A stretch of DNA of 64,000 nt from an uncultured Prevotellaceae bacterium (GCA_902788605.1 CADAKX010000003.1:120300-184299); one strand, 5' to 3'. Positions 36,270-46,031 are shown, numbered from the stretch's first letter. The notes: generated by a model not told the origin, from the sequence alone. Translations and numbers: made by a program.

Positions 36270-36641
36270 ATGCACCAATGTATTATCTCCCTGGCAGCTA
36301 ATCACAAAGCCGAAAAGAATCTGCTCGAAGCACGCTTGTGCCTCGAGCAGATTCTTACTTTTACGCATTATACAGATGCCATATGGACGGAACCCATAGG
36401 TTGTAAGCGTCAAGACTTGTATTTAAATCAATTAGTTAAAGCGTCTACAAAACTGTCTTTTTACGAACTACGCAATCAGCTAAAAAACATAGAAATAAAG
36501 CTGGGACGTACCATGGAAGATCGCCAAGAAGGCATTGTACGATTAGATCTCGATATATTGGCTTATGATGACGAACGTCATCACTTGTCCGATTGGGAGC
36601 GCCACTATATCAAGATTCTATTACCTCAACTTTCTTTATAA
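36270..36641 (+). CDS. Short HPPK (FolK)-like protein
   Basis: A 123-aa protein resembling 6-hydroxymethyl-7,8-dihydropterin pyrophosphokinase, the enzyme before dihydropteroate synthase in folate synthesis. Visible motifs are WTEPIGCKRQDLYLNQLVKA, the IEIKLGR helix and RLDLDILAYDD with the two magnesium-binding aspartates (D93, D95). It is about 35 residues shorter than typical HPPK. It lacks the usual GSN start (here SLAANHKAEKN) and the C-terminal PHPR motif. It might be a compact active form or a divergent non-catalytic homolog. Its stop is two bases from the stop of the convergent LysM gene. Confidence 0.65.
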   Translation: MHQCIISLAANHKAEKNLLEARLCLEQILTFTHYTDAIWTEPIGCKRQDLYLNQLVKASTKLSFYELRNQLKNIEIKLGRTMEDRQEGIVRLDLDILAYDDERHHLSDWERHYIKILLPQLSL

Positions 36642-36643
36642 GC

Positions 36644-37558
36644 CTAACGCAACTTCAACTCATCGCCTACTCGTATTTCGTAATCTGGCGAAAGCTTGTT
36701 CATTTTGTAAAGAGACTTTAAGCGAATGCCATATTTCTGTGCAATCGTATACATAGATTCGCCAGAACGTACATGATGAGTACGCCCCTTGTACTCTTTT
36801 GAAGCTTTAGTCTGCTTTTTCTTAAGCCAAATGACCTCGCCTTCCTGCAAACAGTCATCCTTATCACGTTCGTTATAACGAGCAAGTTTGCGATAAGAAA
36901 TACCTATCTCTTCGGCAATAGAACGGAAAGTATCACCTCGACGAGCATAAAGGAAATAATTCTTATTATACATGCCAATAGGATGAAGTGGACTACCACC
37001 TACACTATGATCCTTAGCATGTTGTGTCATAAACTTATCATATGAATGAGCCTTGTCGTATTCATAGAGTTTATATAGTTGAATGATATCAATCAGTCTA
37101 TCAGCATATTTAGGGTTAGTTGCATAACCAGCTGCTTTTAGTCCGCGCGCCCATCCTTTATAATCAGTTGTTTTCAGTTTAAACAGACTACGATAGCGTT
37201 GACCGGAAACAAGAAAACGAGAATGGTCTTCATAGGATTCGAACGGCGAATTATAAGTTCGGAAGCATTCGTTACGAGCATCATCATCAATATACATGGT
37301 GCCGCCCGTCCAATTGTGGCATTTGATACCAAAGTGGTTATTTCCCTTGCGAGCCAAAGTACTCTCGCCTGCTCCACTTTCAAGAAGACCTTGGGCCAAA
37401 GTGATAGATGCAGGGATTTTGTGCTTCAGCATTTGTTCTATTGCACAATCCTTGTATTGGTCAATATATCGCTGATAACGGGCATTCCAAGCTGATTGAG
37501 CAAGAGTAAGAGTGACATTCAGGCTGAATAATACGATAACTGATAATATTTTATTCAT
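36644..37558 (-). CDS. Glucosaminidase with two LysM domains
   Basis: An exported 304-aa peptidoglycan hydrolase. The signal peptide is MNKILSVIVLFSLNVTLTLA. The glucosaminidase domain (about 30-170) has the FlgJ/AcmA-type signature IPASITLAQGLLESGAGES with catalytic glutamate, followed by NNHFGIKCH and WARGLKAAGYATNPKYADRL. Two LysM modules follow, about 205-250 (RRGDTFRSIAEEIGISY) and 258-303 (RSGESMYTIAQKYGIRLKSL). It should cut between GlcNAc and MurNAc in the periplasm during cell-wall remodelling. It is the last gene of the minus-strand run starting with kdgK. Confidence 0.92.
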   Translation of the reverse strand: MNKILSVIVLFSLNVTLTLAQSAWNARYQRYIDQYKDCAIEQMLKHKIPASITLAQGLLESGAGESTLARKGNNHFGIKCHNWTGGTMYIDDDARNECFRTYNSPFESYEDHSRFLVSGQRYRSLFKLKTTDYKGWARGLKAAGYATNPKYADRLIDIIQLYKLYEYDKAHSYDKFMTQHAKDHSVGGSPLHPIGMYNKNYFLYARRGDTFRSIAEEIGISYRKLARYNERDKDDCLQEGEVIWLKKKQTKASKEYKGRTHHVRSGESMYTIAQKYGIRLKSLYKMNKLSPDYEIRVGDELKLR

Positions 37559-37567
37559 CGATTAAAG

Positions 37568-38164
37568 TTAGAAGAACACGTAACGCAATGATTCGTAAAA
37601 ATGAAAAGCAAAGATATAGAGCAAAATGAGTGAAGAAGCTTTCTCAATGCCCCATGTCAAAGAGGAAATGATGCTCACCAATGATGTAAACGTACGGCTA
37701 ACAATTCCGTAAAATATCGAAGTAACAATAATTAGCAACGCAAGCAGAGGAACTGAAGCTCTACTAAAAGGTGATGGCCACAGTTGACCTGTAGACGATA
37801 GCAAAACAGCATGTGGAACAAGAACAAGAAGCATGACCACAATAAGCAGAATAACAAAAACAACCATAGAAATACGAAGAGCATAGGTACGACGGAGATT
37901 CTGATCGCCTCGTCCCATTATATCACTACGCCACAATGTACCACCTGCCATTGATGCCAATAGAAGCCAAATAAGCTCTGATCTCAACAAAACAGCTGTG
38001 TACTGGCCGAAAAACCAACGAATCCCCTCGCTGGATAACAAGGAGCGTACGCCTTCCGTCTGAGTAGCGGCTAGATACCATGATAAGAGTATGAGTAGAA
38101 GTTCTGCACATACAATTATGACAGCAGTATTAGCAACAATCGTCTTTCTATTGGTCATAATCAA
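37568..38164 (-). CDS. Membrane protein, distantly AbgT-like
   Basis: A 198-aa integral membrane protein with about five hydrophobic segments (near 10-30, 60-75, 95-118, 135-160 and 175-195). The stretch RSLLSSEGIRWFF resembles a loop in AbgT (p-aminobenzoyl-glutamate) transporters, which are about 500 aa, so this would be a short relative. I cannot confirm the link. The first ATG overlaps the response-regulator stop by four bases; a second ATG (MTNRK) lies 6 bases downstream at 38158. Position between a two-component regulator and a cell-wall hydrolase gives no firm clue to its function. Confidence 0.5.
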   Translation of the reverse strand: MIMTNRKTIVANTAVIIVCAELLLILLSWYLAATQTEGVRSLLSSEGIRWFFGQYTAVLLRSELIWLLLASMAGGTLWRSDIMGRGDQNLRRTYALRISMVVFVILLIVVMLLVLVPHAVLLSSTGQLWPSPFSRASVPLLALLIIVTSIFYGIVSRTFTSLVSIISSLTWGIEKASSLILLYIFAFHFYESLRYVFF

Positions 38165-38877
38165 TCCTCGTCAGGTTCAAGATTGTCTAAATCTAAAATA
38201 TGAAGTTCCATAGCACGAACAACCAAACGGGTAGCATTAACGCTCTTGCCATCAGGAAATAGTTTCTGGATAAGTTCGTTCTGGCGCTTTTCAAGACTTT
38301 TCACGCCAAAGGGCATTCCACGAAGCTGAGTAATTTGTTCCTTTGTATATCCCAATGCAAGATGGCGTAGAAAACGTTCGTCGTATTCATCAATCTCATA
38401 ATTAATCAGCGCCTCTTGCTTGGCAAGTTCAGAACCAACGCTATGCTTGAAACGCTCTACAATTTTCTTCAGTATGGGTTCGTTGAAGACAAGTTGTTTG
38501 CCATTCATCACAGCCAACACATCGTTTCGCGTCAGCAGTTCACCTGTCTTTAAAATAATACCATCAGCGCCTGCATCAAGCACATCAACCCAGAGTTTCT
38601 CGTTAAGAATCTCACCAGTAAATATCAAGACACGAACATTTGGGTGCATCTCTTTTGTCTGACGACATAACTCTACACCAACAGTAGTTGAACCACCTAA
38701 GCCCAGATCTAACAATACCAAGTCGGGTAACTGTTGTTTAATCAAACGCCAATAGGCGGCCTCAGAATCAGCAGTTCCAATTACCTCTGCTTCGGTAATA
38801 TCAGTTTTTATTATACCTAAAGTCCCTTTTAGTTCCAAAGGAACATCTTCTACGATGATTACTTTAAAGTTTTGCAT
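38161..38877 (-). CDS. Response regulator of the adjacent sensor kinase
   Basis: A 238-aa protein with an N-terminal receiver domain: VIIVED (acidic pair E10, D11), phosphoacceptor D57 in LVLLDLGLGG, LIFTGE for the threonine and a lysine in IILKTGE. The C-terminal half (about 150-235) is helical, with FLRHLALGYTKEQITQLRGM. That is reminiscent of a LuxR-type helix-turn-helix, where a scanning helix follows LxxGxTxxxIA. It overlaps the sensor kinase gene by 19 bases, so the two are coupled and likely partners. Targets are unknown; the genes downstream are one possibility. Confidence 0.85.
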   Translation of the reverse strand: MQNFKVIIVEDVPLELKGTLGIIKTDITEAEVIGTADSEAAYWRLIKQQLPDLVLLDLGLGGSTTVGVELCRQTKEMHPNVRVLIFTGEILNEKLWVDVLDAGADGIILKTGELLTRNDVLAVMNGKQLVFNEPILKKIVERFKHSVGSELAKQEALINYEIDEYDERFLRHLALGYTKEQITQLRGMPFGVKSLEKRQNELIQKLFPDGKSVNATRLVVRAMELHILDLDNLEPDED

Positions 38878-41800
38878 ATTCTAGGTAGTATAATGTTAAT
38901 AATAACAATATGATTCTTATCACGGTCTGCATAAATGCCACAACCATGACGATTCGTTACTTCTCCATGTTGACGTACTATTTCTCGGCAAATGAGAAAT
39001 GGAATGTTGTCTTGACGGACAGGCATAAACAATTGCTGCAGTTGGATGTCTGTTGCCACAAAAGAAGGCATCGACACGTGTACCTGTACATAGTTATCGT
39101 CACGTACAGTCCACTCTGTAACCAGACCTTTTTCACCTGCTTGTTGTGCAAGGATATCGAAAAGATAATTGATTAGTATTTCGTCTCCCAAGACTTCGTG
39201 GTCGAGAGCCTGCAGATGCATCTTTCGATCGTCCAACTGCTTGATAGCCTGTTCACTCAGTATCCCATATAATTCGCGGTAATAATCAACGACTTCAGGA
39301 AGAGCATCATGATTACCAGCTGTAACCAGCTGATAAATACGGCTCGGATAGTACATTGTTTCGTGCTTAAACGTAGAGAGCGTATTATCAAGTACAGCAT
39401 TGCTCACATGAAGATTACCTTCTTCCATTTTCAAACGTTGTATCTCATCTGCGACCATATCTAATTCTGCTTGAATTTCCTGGAAAGCTTTTACACGCTT
39501 GTTGTGCAGAATGAACAACTGCCAAATCACTACAACAATAATAGCAATGAAAAGTAACACCAAAAGAATGATAGCCACTTCCTTGTTCGACTGTGACTGC
39601 TGCATCGTTCGACAATACGAGTCTAGTGTAGTGTCCGCTGAAAGTTCTTTAAACAACTGGGTGTAGATGCGATTATTGTAATGATATAATTGCCATTGAT
39701 GAAGAGCTAGCGAAGCCACTGCACTCTCATTTCGGATATCAAGCAGGATATTATAATTGATATCAATACCGTCATGTAGCCAAATGATTTCGGGAGGAGT
39801 ATTAGACAAATCACCTATTTTGATCAATGTATCAACAGATTGCGGACGAATAGAAGCATAATACGCATTCAAGCAAAGTCTACATGAATCTGCATAATCC
39901 AATGTACGCTGATAATGACCTTCTATATTAGAGAAATATGCTGAATCTGCATAAGAACTTGCCTTCTCAAGAGCTGATTGAGCTTGCATCGTTCCAAAGA
40001 AAGCAAAGACAAAAGCGATAATACTCAGCATACGTTTGGGCAATCGAAAATAGAATCTGCTGCCTTCGCCTTTTTTACTCTCCACAGAGAGTTGACAGAC
40101 AGAGAACAACTTGCTGATTTTCCGATATTTATTAATAATTCCCATGCAATTTAATAATCCAAATCCATGAGAAACAGAAGAGCTATCAATAATAGATTTT
40201 CGATCAAACACATGAGCCACTTGTTCTTCTGACATGCCAATACCATTATCAATAACAGATATCTCTACGTAGGTATCTGTTGAAATGGTCTCAATCCTTA
40301 CAAAACCTCCTTCTGGGGTAAACTTACGTGCATTGTCAGCCAACGTGTTCAACATAAACAACGTCAACACCTTATCCGCTTTAACACAGGCTTCTGTTGG
40401 TGTAATTATCAATTCTATGCCCTTCAAACTAAAACTACGTCTATTTTTATTGAGGATTTCATAGAGTTCTTGGAGAGGAAACGATTCAATATGTAAACTC
40501 AGTTCTCCCTTTCTCAACTGAATCCAATGGGTCAGTATATCGTTCTGGGAGTTAATGTGATCAGTTAGTTCACAGATATAATTGATTCTATTTTCCTTAT
40601 TTTCCCCATCGCATTTATCAAGTAACTTAATTTCATGTATCATGCGATCAATGAGCGGTGTGATGGCATTGATAAGCGAAAGCTTGGCTCGTTGTTCCAC
40701 ATTAATACGTTTTTCCTGTTGAAGTTGTAGACGAGTTAGAGTCATTTGCTCGTCAAGTTCTTCACGTCGTTCATCTAATTCCTGATTATGATCGTTACGA
40801 AGTGATTTCTTTCTGTGATAGTAAAAAACGACAATAATGCCAGCAAATATGAATAACACTAAAACAACTGCCACTAATAATCTATTCAACTGTGTGACAG
40901 AGTGTTCAAGCTGTGCAGCACGCGCTTCCAATCGTTGGTCTTGACGCGTTCGTTCCTGCAGGTCCAGATAGATATTTCTGTTGTAATCACTTTCAGACTT
41001 CTTATCAATTGCGGCATAAACCACACTCAGCTGCTCACGAATGCTAGCCACCAAGTCTGGAGCTTGAAAAATAAGAGTATCACTCAAGGCAAGTTCCAGA
41101 TTTTGCAAAGCCCCATCATAATCGGTGTCCGAAAGGCAACAAGTGGCCAGTGTACGATAGGCTCCCGCTGTCTGATAGGTATCGCCATAAGACTCAAACA
41201 GTGAAAGTGCATTATTTGCCAACCACAAAGGTAATTCGTCCAATGAAACGTTTTCAGGATTTAAGAACTTCATAGCAGGTTGATTATCTGATGTCAGTTG
41301 AATACGATAATCAAACACCGTAAGATGTTCTGCTAAAGCCTCAAGAGAGTTAGCAAGAAAGTATGGATAATGATGCTGTTTAGCTAACAAATAACAACGC
41401 ATCAGATAATCAAACTCTTGCTGGTTAATCTCCATTTGACTACCTTGAGTAATGATACCGCCAGCTCCAATATTATAGAGATAATTAAGCCACTGGGCTG
41501 TGTCATTTTCTATATCAGGAGAGATCGACTCCAACGCATCGATAGACTGTCTTTCAAGACCGACATAGTAATAATACGTAGAATTGACTATTGCAAGTTC
41601 GCTCTCAGCATAAATCAAACGACGAATCTGGCGATCGGACAAGAGATGTCGCTCCTCGTTGATTCTACGCAAAGACTGCTGAGCGCGTTCTCTACAATCA
41701 TAGAACTCACGATTCTGCGATTGACGCTGACAAAGTCTCATCTGCTGAATATACGCGACAAGGAGTTCTAACTGATTATCTGTTATTTCAGGGATAGTGT

Positions 41801-42071
41801 CAAGACGGCGAAGCGCATCATCATAATGCATCTTAACGATATCGACAAAGGCCAAATTATTGAGAGCCTCGGCCTGTCCGTCACTGTAATTATGTTCTAA
41901 AGCCAGATTATAAGCTTTACTAGCATAAAAGGTCGTAGAGTCAAGATTCCGATAATGAAAGTCATAAGAGGAATCATTAAGCAAATCAATCTCTGACCTC
42001 GATTTGTCAGTGCACGAATTAAGCAAAAACAAAAGGAGGATAAGAAATGAATATACATAATTGCCTTTCAT
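38859..42071 (-). CDS. Large sensor histidine kinase with two kinase-like modules (DUF5112/DUF5113 type)
   Basis: A 1070-aa membrane sensor. A lipobox-like LNSC ends at Cys20. Residues 35-390 are TPR-like helices, followed by a membrane helix (398-418) and a coiled coil (420-465). The first kinase core has phosphoacceptor-type RMIHEIK (H479), an N-box NTLADNARKF (575-584), DNGIGM (608-613) and GFGL (636-639). A second export-like hydrophobic segment (681-698) begins another module: a helical periplasmic domain, a membrane helix (832-855), a second histidine motif FKHETMYYP (H903), and a CA-like region to the end lacking clear G1/G2 boxes. The layout resembles the DUF5112/DUF5113 sensors of Bacteroides and Prevotella. 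It overlaps its response regulator by 19 bases. Confidence 0.85.
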   Translation of the reverse strand: MKGNYVYSFLILLLFLLNSCTDKSRSEIDLLNDSSYDFHYRNLDSTTFYASKAYNLALEHNYSDGQAEALNNLAFVDIVKMHYDDALRRLDTIPEITDNQLELLVAYIQQMRLCQRQSQNREFYDCRERAQQSLRRINEERHLLSDRQIRRLIYAESELAIVNSTYYYYVGLERQSIDALESISPDIENDTAQWLNYLYNIGAGGIITQGSQMEINQQEFDYLMRCYLLAKQHHYPYFLANSLEALAEHLTVFDYRIQLTSDNQPAMKFLNPENVSLDELPLWLANNALSLFESYGDTYQTAGAYRTLATCCLSDTDYDGALQNLELALSDTLIFQAPDLVASIREQLSVVYAAIDKKSESDYNRNIYLDLQERTRQDQRLEARAAQLEHSVTQLNRLLVAVVLVLFIFAGIIVVFYYHRKKSLRNDHNQELDERREELDEQMTLTRLQLQQEKRINVEQRAKLSLINAITPLIDRMIHEIKLLDKCDGENKENRINYICELTDHINSQNDILTHWIQLRKGELSLHIESFPLQELYEILNKNRRSFSLKGIELIITPTEACVKADKVLTLFMLNTLADNARKFTPEGGFVRIETISTDTYVEISVIDNGIGMSEEQVAHVFDRKSIIDSSSVSHGFGLLNCMGIINKYRKISKLFSVCQLSVESKKGEGSRFYFRLPKRMLSIIAFVFAFFGTMQAQSALEKASSYADSAYFSNIEGHYQRTLDYADSCRLCLNAYYASIRPQSVDTLIKIGDLSNTPPEIIWLHDGIDINYNILLDIRNESAVASLALHQWQLYHYNNRIYTQLFKELSADTTLDSYCRTMQQSQSNKEVAIILLVLLFIAIIVVVIWQLFILHNKRVKAFQEIQAELDMVADEIQRLKMEEGNLHVSNAVLDNTLSTFKHETMYYPSRIYQLVTAGNHDALPEVVDYYRELYGILSEQAIKQLDDRKMHLQALDHEVLGDEILINYLFDILAQQAGEKGLVTEWTVRDDNYVQVHVSMPSFVATDIQLQQLFMPVRQDNIPFLICREIVRQHGEVTNRHGCGIYADRDKNHIVIINIILPRICKTLK

Positions 42072-42105
42072 TCCTTAACCTCCTATTCTTTAAGATAGAG
42101 TTATG

Positions 42106-42774
42106 TCAAGCGCGAGCCTTGGAAATATATCCAAGAGCCTCACGACATTTGTCAGTGACATACTGCCAATCGCAAGCCTTCACTTTGTCGGAAGGGAAAA
42201 GCTTTGAACCCATACCAACGCAGAATACGCCTGCTTTGAACCACTTGGTCAGGTTCTCCTCGTCAGGAGACACGCCACCCGTCACCATAATCTTTGACCA
42301 AGGCATAGGAGCCTTCAGGCCCTTAACAAGGTTTGGACCTACAACATCGCCAGGGAAGACCTTAGTTAAATCACATCCCAACTCCTGTGCTTTGCCAATT
42401 TCTGAGACTGTCATGCAACCTGGACAGTATGGAATCAGACGACGATTGCAAACAGGCGCGATCTCAGGATTAAACAAAGGACCTACCACGAAGTTGGCAC
42501 CCAATTGGATGTACATAGCAGCAGTAGGAGCATCTACGACAGAGCCAATACCTAATGCTAATTCTGGACACTCTTTGTCAGCCCACTTCACCAGCTCTCC
42601 GAATACCTCCTGAGCGAAGTCTCCACGATTGGTAAACTCGAATGCGCGAACGCCTCCTTCGTAGCAGGCCTTCACTACATTCTTGCAGGTCTCAAGATCC
42701 TTATGATAGAAGACGGGTACCATACCGGTATCGCCAATCTTCTGCATCACTGATATCTTATCAAATTTTGCCAT
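42106..42774 (-). CDS. eda: KDPG aldolase
   Basis: Eda splits 2-keto-3-deoxy-6-phosphogluconate into pyruvate and glyceraldehyde 3-phosphate, the last step of uronate breakdown and of the Entner-Doudoroff route. The 222-aa class I aldolase has the catalytic glutamate in [10 protein letters not shown] (E46) and the Schiff-base lysine in LTKVFPGD (K138), with GANFVVGPL and [12 protein letters not shown] between them. It follows kdgK and a DUF4177-like gene, the latter ending 5 bases before its start, so kinase and aldolase are almost surely expressed together. The sensor-kinase gene starts 34 bases after its stop. Confidence 0.94.
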   Translation of the reverse strand: MAKFDKISVMQKIGDTGMVPVFYHKDLETCKNVVKACYEGGVRAFEFTNRGDFAQEVFGELVKWADKECPELALGIGSVVDAPTAAMYIQLGANFVVGPLFNPEIAPVCNRRLIPYCPGCMTVSEIGKAQELGCDLTKVFPGDVVGPNLVKGLKAPMPWSKIMVTGGVSPDEENLTKWFKAGVFCVGMGSKLFPSDKVKACDWQYVTDKCREALGYISKARA

Positions 42775-42779
42775 AATAA

Positions 42780-42917
42780 TTATTCCTTATATTCACGTTT
42801 GAAAATGTACTTACCACACTCGGCAGACACCAATTCCCAACCTTCGAAACCCAACTGGTTGAGTTTTTTCTCAACACCGATCACGCAGTTAATCACCTTA
42901 TATTCAAACTGTTTCAT
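42780..42917 (-). CDS. DUF4177-like small protein (45 aa)
   Basis: A 45-codon gene between kdgK and eda: 8 bases after the kdgK stop and 5 bases before the eda start. The product begins [14 protein letters not shown] and contains [19 protein letters not shown]. This is the usual DUF4177 pattern: an initial FEYKV strand, then a helix ending in LNxLGxEGWELV, then a final strand. The protein is soluble and close to the short end of the family. Function is unknown; the embedding suggests a role tied to KDG/KDPG metabolism, but that is inference from position. Confidence 0.75.
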   Translation of the reverse strand: MKQFEYKVINCVIGVEKKLNQLGFEGWELVSAECGKYIFKREYKE

Positions 42918-42925
42918 AATCTTAT

Positions 42926-43948
42926 TTATCTCTGCACACGACCATTAGCATTACCACCTGCCAATGCTTCTACCTCGTCGATAGAAACCAAGTTGAAGTC
43001 ACCATTAATGGTGTGCTTCAGTGCAGAAGCAGCAACAGCAAATTCAAGAGCCTCGCCTTGAGTCTTCTTGGTAAGCAAGCCATGAATCAAGCCACCAGAG
43101 AAAGAGTCACCACCACCAACACGGTCGATGATAGGATTAATCTCGTAACGTTTGCTCTGATAGAACTCTTTACCATTATAGATCAAAGCCTTCCAACCGT
43201 TATAAGTAGCGCTGTAGCTCTCACGAAGCGTAGAAACCACGTATTTGAAGCCAAACTCTTGCATCATCTGCTTGAAGATTCCCTCATAGCCAGCAGCATC
43301 GGTCTGACCACCTTCCACGTCAGCATCGGGCTTAAAGCCAAGACAAAGCTCAGCATCTTCTTCGTTTCCAATACATACATCGACATACTTCATCAGCGGA
43401 CGCATGATAGAGATAGCCTTTTCACTGGTCCACAGCTTCTTGCGGAAGTTCAAGTCAACAGAAACGGTAACACCATGACGCTTAGCAGCTTCACAGGCTA
43501 ACTTCGTCAGTTCAGCTGCTTTATCAGAAATAGCAGGTGTGATACCACTCCAATGGAACCAGTCTGCACCTTCCATAATTGCATCAAAATCGAAATCTGA
43601 AGGCTCAGCCTCTGCAATTGAAGAGTGTGCGCGATCATAAATCACCTTTGAAGGACGCATTGAAGCGCCGGTCTCAGCATAATACAAGCCAACACGATCG
43701 CCACCACGAGCCACGAACTGAGTATTGACACCATAACGACGCAATGCGTTAACAGCAATCTGTCCAATCTCGTGCTTTGGCAACTTAGATACGAAATAAG
43801 CCTCGTGACCATAGTTAGCCACAGAGATAGCTACATTAGCCTCACCACCACCAGGAATGATGCGGAAAGACTCACTTTGAATAAATCTGTCGTTGCCTTG
43901 AGGCGACAGGCGAAGCATAATCTCGCCCAGTGTTACAATTTTTGCCAT
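42926..43948 (-). CDS. kdgK: 2-keto-3-deoxygluconate kinase (PfkB family)
   Basis: KdgK phosphorylates 2-keto-3-deoxygluconate to KDPG, the substrate of the aldolase encoded downstream. The 340-aa ribokinase-like enzyme begins AKIVTLGEIMLRLSP. It shows the family GG motif IIPGGGEANVAISVANYG and the C-terminal anion-hole/catalytic-base motif RVGGGDSFSGGLIHGLL. Fructokinase and other PfkB kinases share the fold, but adjacency to eda and the LGEIMLRLSP start favour KdgK. The 44 bases between its start and the rho stop contain no recognisable -7 box, so it may be reached by readthrough from rho. Confidence 0.9.
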   Translation of the reverse strand: MAKIVTLGEIMLRLSPQGNDRFIQSESFRIIPGGGEANVAISVANYGHEAYFVSKLPKHEIGQIAVNALRRYGVNTQFVARGGDRVGLYYAETGASMRPSKVIYDRAHSSIAEAEPSDFDFDAIMEGADWFHWSGITPAISDKAAELTKLACEAAKRHGVTVSVDLNFRKKLWTSEKAISIMRPLMKYVDVCIGNEEDAELCLGFKPDADVEGGQTDAAGYEGIFKQMMQEFGFKYVVSTLRESYSATYNGWKALIYNGKEFYQSKRYEINPIIDRVGGGDSFSGGLIHGLLTKKTQGEALEFAVAASALKHTINGDFNLVSIDEVEALAGGNANGRVQR

Positions 43949-43992
43949 TGTATATTCGTTTTTAGATAGTTTTATTTAGTTCTTACAAGGTT

Positions 43993-45930
43993 TTATCCAT
44001 TCATAGACATGAGGAACTCTTCGTTGTTTCTGCTTTGAACCAAACGATCGCGAACGGTATTCATAGCCTCGATAGGATTCATTTCTGCAATGAACTTGCG
44101 GATTATCCACATGCGATTCAGGGTTGTCTGATCCTGCAGCAAATCGTCGCGACGTGTAGAAGACTGTACGAGATTCAATGCTGGGAACACACGCTTATTA
44201 GACAACATGCGATCCAGCTGGATTTCAGAGTTACCTGTACCCTTGAACTCCTCGAAGATCACCTCATCCATTTTTGAACCAGTATCAACAAGTGCCGTTG
44301 CAATGATTGTCAATGAGCCACCGTTCTCAATATTTCTGGCAGCACCGAAGAAACGCTTTGGCTTCTGAAGAGCATTAGCATCAACACCACCTGTCAGGAC
44401 CTTACCTGATGCAGGAGATACCGTATTATATGCACGTGCCAGACGTGTGATAGAATCCAGGAAGATAACCACATCGTGACCACATTCCACCATACGCTTA
44501 GCCTTCTCAAGCACAATACCAGCAATCTTAACATGACGGTCAGCAGGCTCATCAAAGGTTGAAGCAATAACCTCAGCATTTACAGTTCGACTCATATCCG
44601 TCACCTCCTCAGGACGCTCGTCAATCAGCAGCATCATGATATAAGCCTCTGGGTGATTTGCAGCAATAGCGTTGGCAATATCCTTCATCAAGATGGTCTT
44701 ACCTGTCTTCGGCTGTGCCACAATCAATGCGCGCTGACCCTTACCAATTGGAGAGAAGAGGTCAACAATGCGTGTTGAAGGATTTGTCGTTGCAGGATTA
44801 CCACAGAGATTGAATTTCTCGTCTGGGAAAAGAGGAGTCAAGTGCTCAAACGACACGCGATCACGTACTTCCATAGGATCACGTCCATTAATTGACTTCA
44901 CAGAAGACATCGCGAAATACTTCTCATTGTCGTGTGGTGGACGCACAGTACACTCCACGACGTCACCAGTCTTCAAGCTATATTTCTTTATCTGCTGAGG
45001 CGACACATAGATATCATCCGGAGATGACAGATAGTTGTAATCGCTAGAACGCAGGAAGCCATAACCATCCTGAAGGAGTTCCAGCACGCCATTACCAGAA
45101 ATCAAATCATCAAAGTCATAACCAGGCACTCCAGCAACAGGTGACTGAGTATTAGCCTGGAAAATGGGGTCTGGTTGCTGAACAACAGGACGATCAAATA
45201 TATCGAGCGTAGGAATAGCTGCTTGGTCTTCAATAGGCAGGTCAACAACAGTAATAAAGTCTGTGCCATCACCAGGATCACCCTCCCAGACACTATCCTC
45301 TTCTGGCAGTTCATCCATATTTACAGCATCGATATTCTGTCGTTGAGCCATCTTTTCTTGAAGTTGCTCAAGCATCTCTGCGTCGGGTTCGTCATGATTA
45401 ACAAGCTCACTTTCTGCTTCTGGAACATAATCCGATTCCAATGGCTGCTCTTCAGGAATAGCCTGAACGGCTTCTTCCTTCTGTTCCTCCTCCTCAGCCT
45501 TCTTTTTTGCTTCTTCCTCAGCAGCAAGTTCTGCCTTTGATTTACGTCCTCTACGTTTAGGTGCTGGTTTCTCTTCTTTTTTCGCCTCTGTATTTTCTTC
45601 TACAGGAACTTCAACAGGTGTCTCCGTCTGAGGCTGATCAGCAAAGAGCGATGGAGCCTCTACAGCCTTACCTTTCTGATTTTTAGTATCAAGATTCTCA
45701 CCCTCTTTGCCACTAACCGTATATACCTTATCCGTATCTTTCTTTGCGATACGGGTACGTTTGCGTTTAGAAGCAGAAGAACCTAATGAACTCTCAATGG
45801 CAGCTTTGTCAAGGATTTCATAAATAACATGCTCCATTGTGTCATTTTGAGAAACCTTCACTCCTAATTGGTTTGCAATCTCCATGAGTTCGGGAATTGC
45901 CAATTTCTCTAATTGTTCCTTGGTATACAT
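43993..45930 (-). CDS. rho: Transcription termination factor Rho (with large N-terminal insert)
   Basis: Rho is the hexameric RNA-dependent ATPase that releases transcripts. The 645-aa protein is much longer than the usual 420. It starts with the Rho N-terminal SAP-like domain ([20 protein letters not shown]). An acidic, Lys/Glu-rich insert of about 200 residues, typical of Bacteroidetes Rho, follows. Next come the RNA-binding OB domain ([20 protein letters not shown]) and the ATPase with Walker [24 protein letters not shown] and the Q-loop/R-loop region [18 protein letters not shown]. It has its own promoter at 46032-46062 and a leader of about 95 bases, room for autoregulation. Confidence 0.95.
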   Translation of the reverse strand: MYTKEQLEKLAIPELMEIANQLGVKVSQNDTMEHVIYEILDKAAIESSLGSSASKRKRTRIAKKDTDKVYTVSGKEGENLDTKNQKGKAVEAPSLFADQPQTETPVEVPVEENTEAKKEEKPAPKRRGRKSKAELAAEEEAKKKAEEEEQKEEAVQAIPEEQPLESDYVPEAESELVNHDEPDAEMLEQLQEKMAQRQNIDAVNMDELPEEDSVWEGDPGDGTDFITVVDLPIEDQAAIPTLDIFDRPVVQQPDPIFQANTQSPVAGVPGYDFDDLISGNGVLELLQDGYGFLRSSDYNYLSSPDDIYVSPQQIKKYSLKTGDVVECTVRPPHDNEKYFAMSSVKSINGRDPMEVRDRVSFEHLTPLFPDEKFNLCGNPATTNPSTRIVDLFSPIGKGQRALIVAQPKTGKTILMKDIANAIAANHPEAYIMMLLIDERPEEVTDMSRTVNAEVIASTFDEPADRHVKIAGIVLEKAKRMVECGHDVVIFLDSITRLARAYNTVSPASGKVLTGGVDANALQKPKRFFGAARNIENGGSLTIIATALVDTGSKMDEVIFEEFKGTGNSEIQLDRMLSNKRVFPALNLVQSSTRRDDLLQDQTTLNRMWIIRKFIAEMNPIEAMNTVRDRLVQSRNNEEFLMSMNG

Positions 45931-46031
45931 ATATACAATGATATGTTTGCGTACAATTTAAATGATAATGTGATTGTGATTTTGACCAAAAAGCGATTCT
46001 AGAATTGAAAAGCTGTTTTAGAAATCGATTG

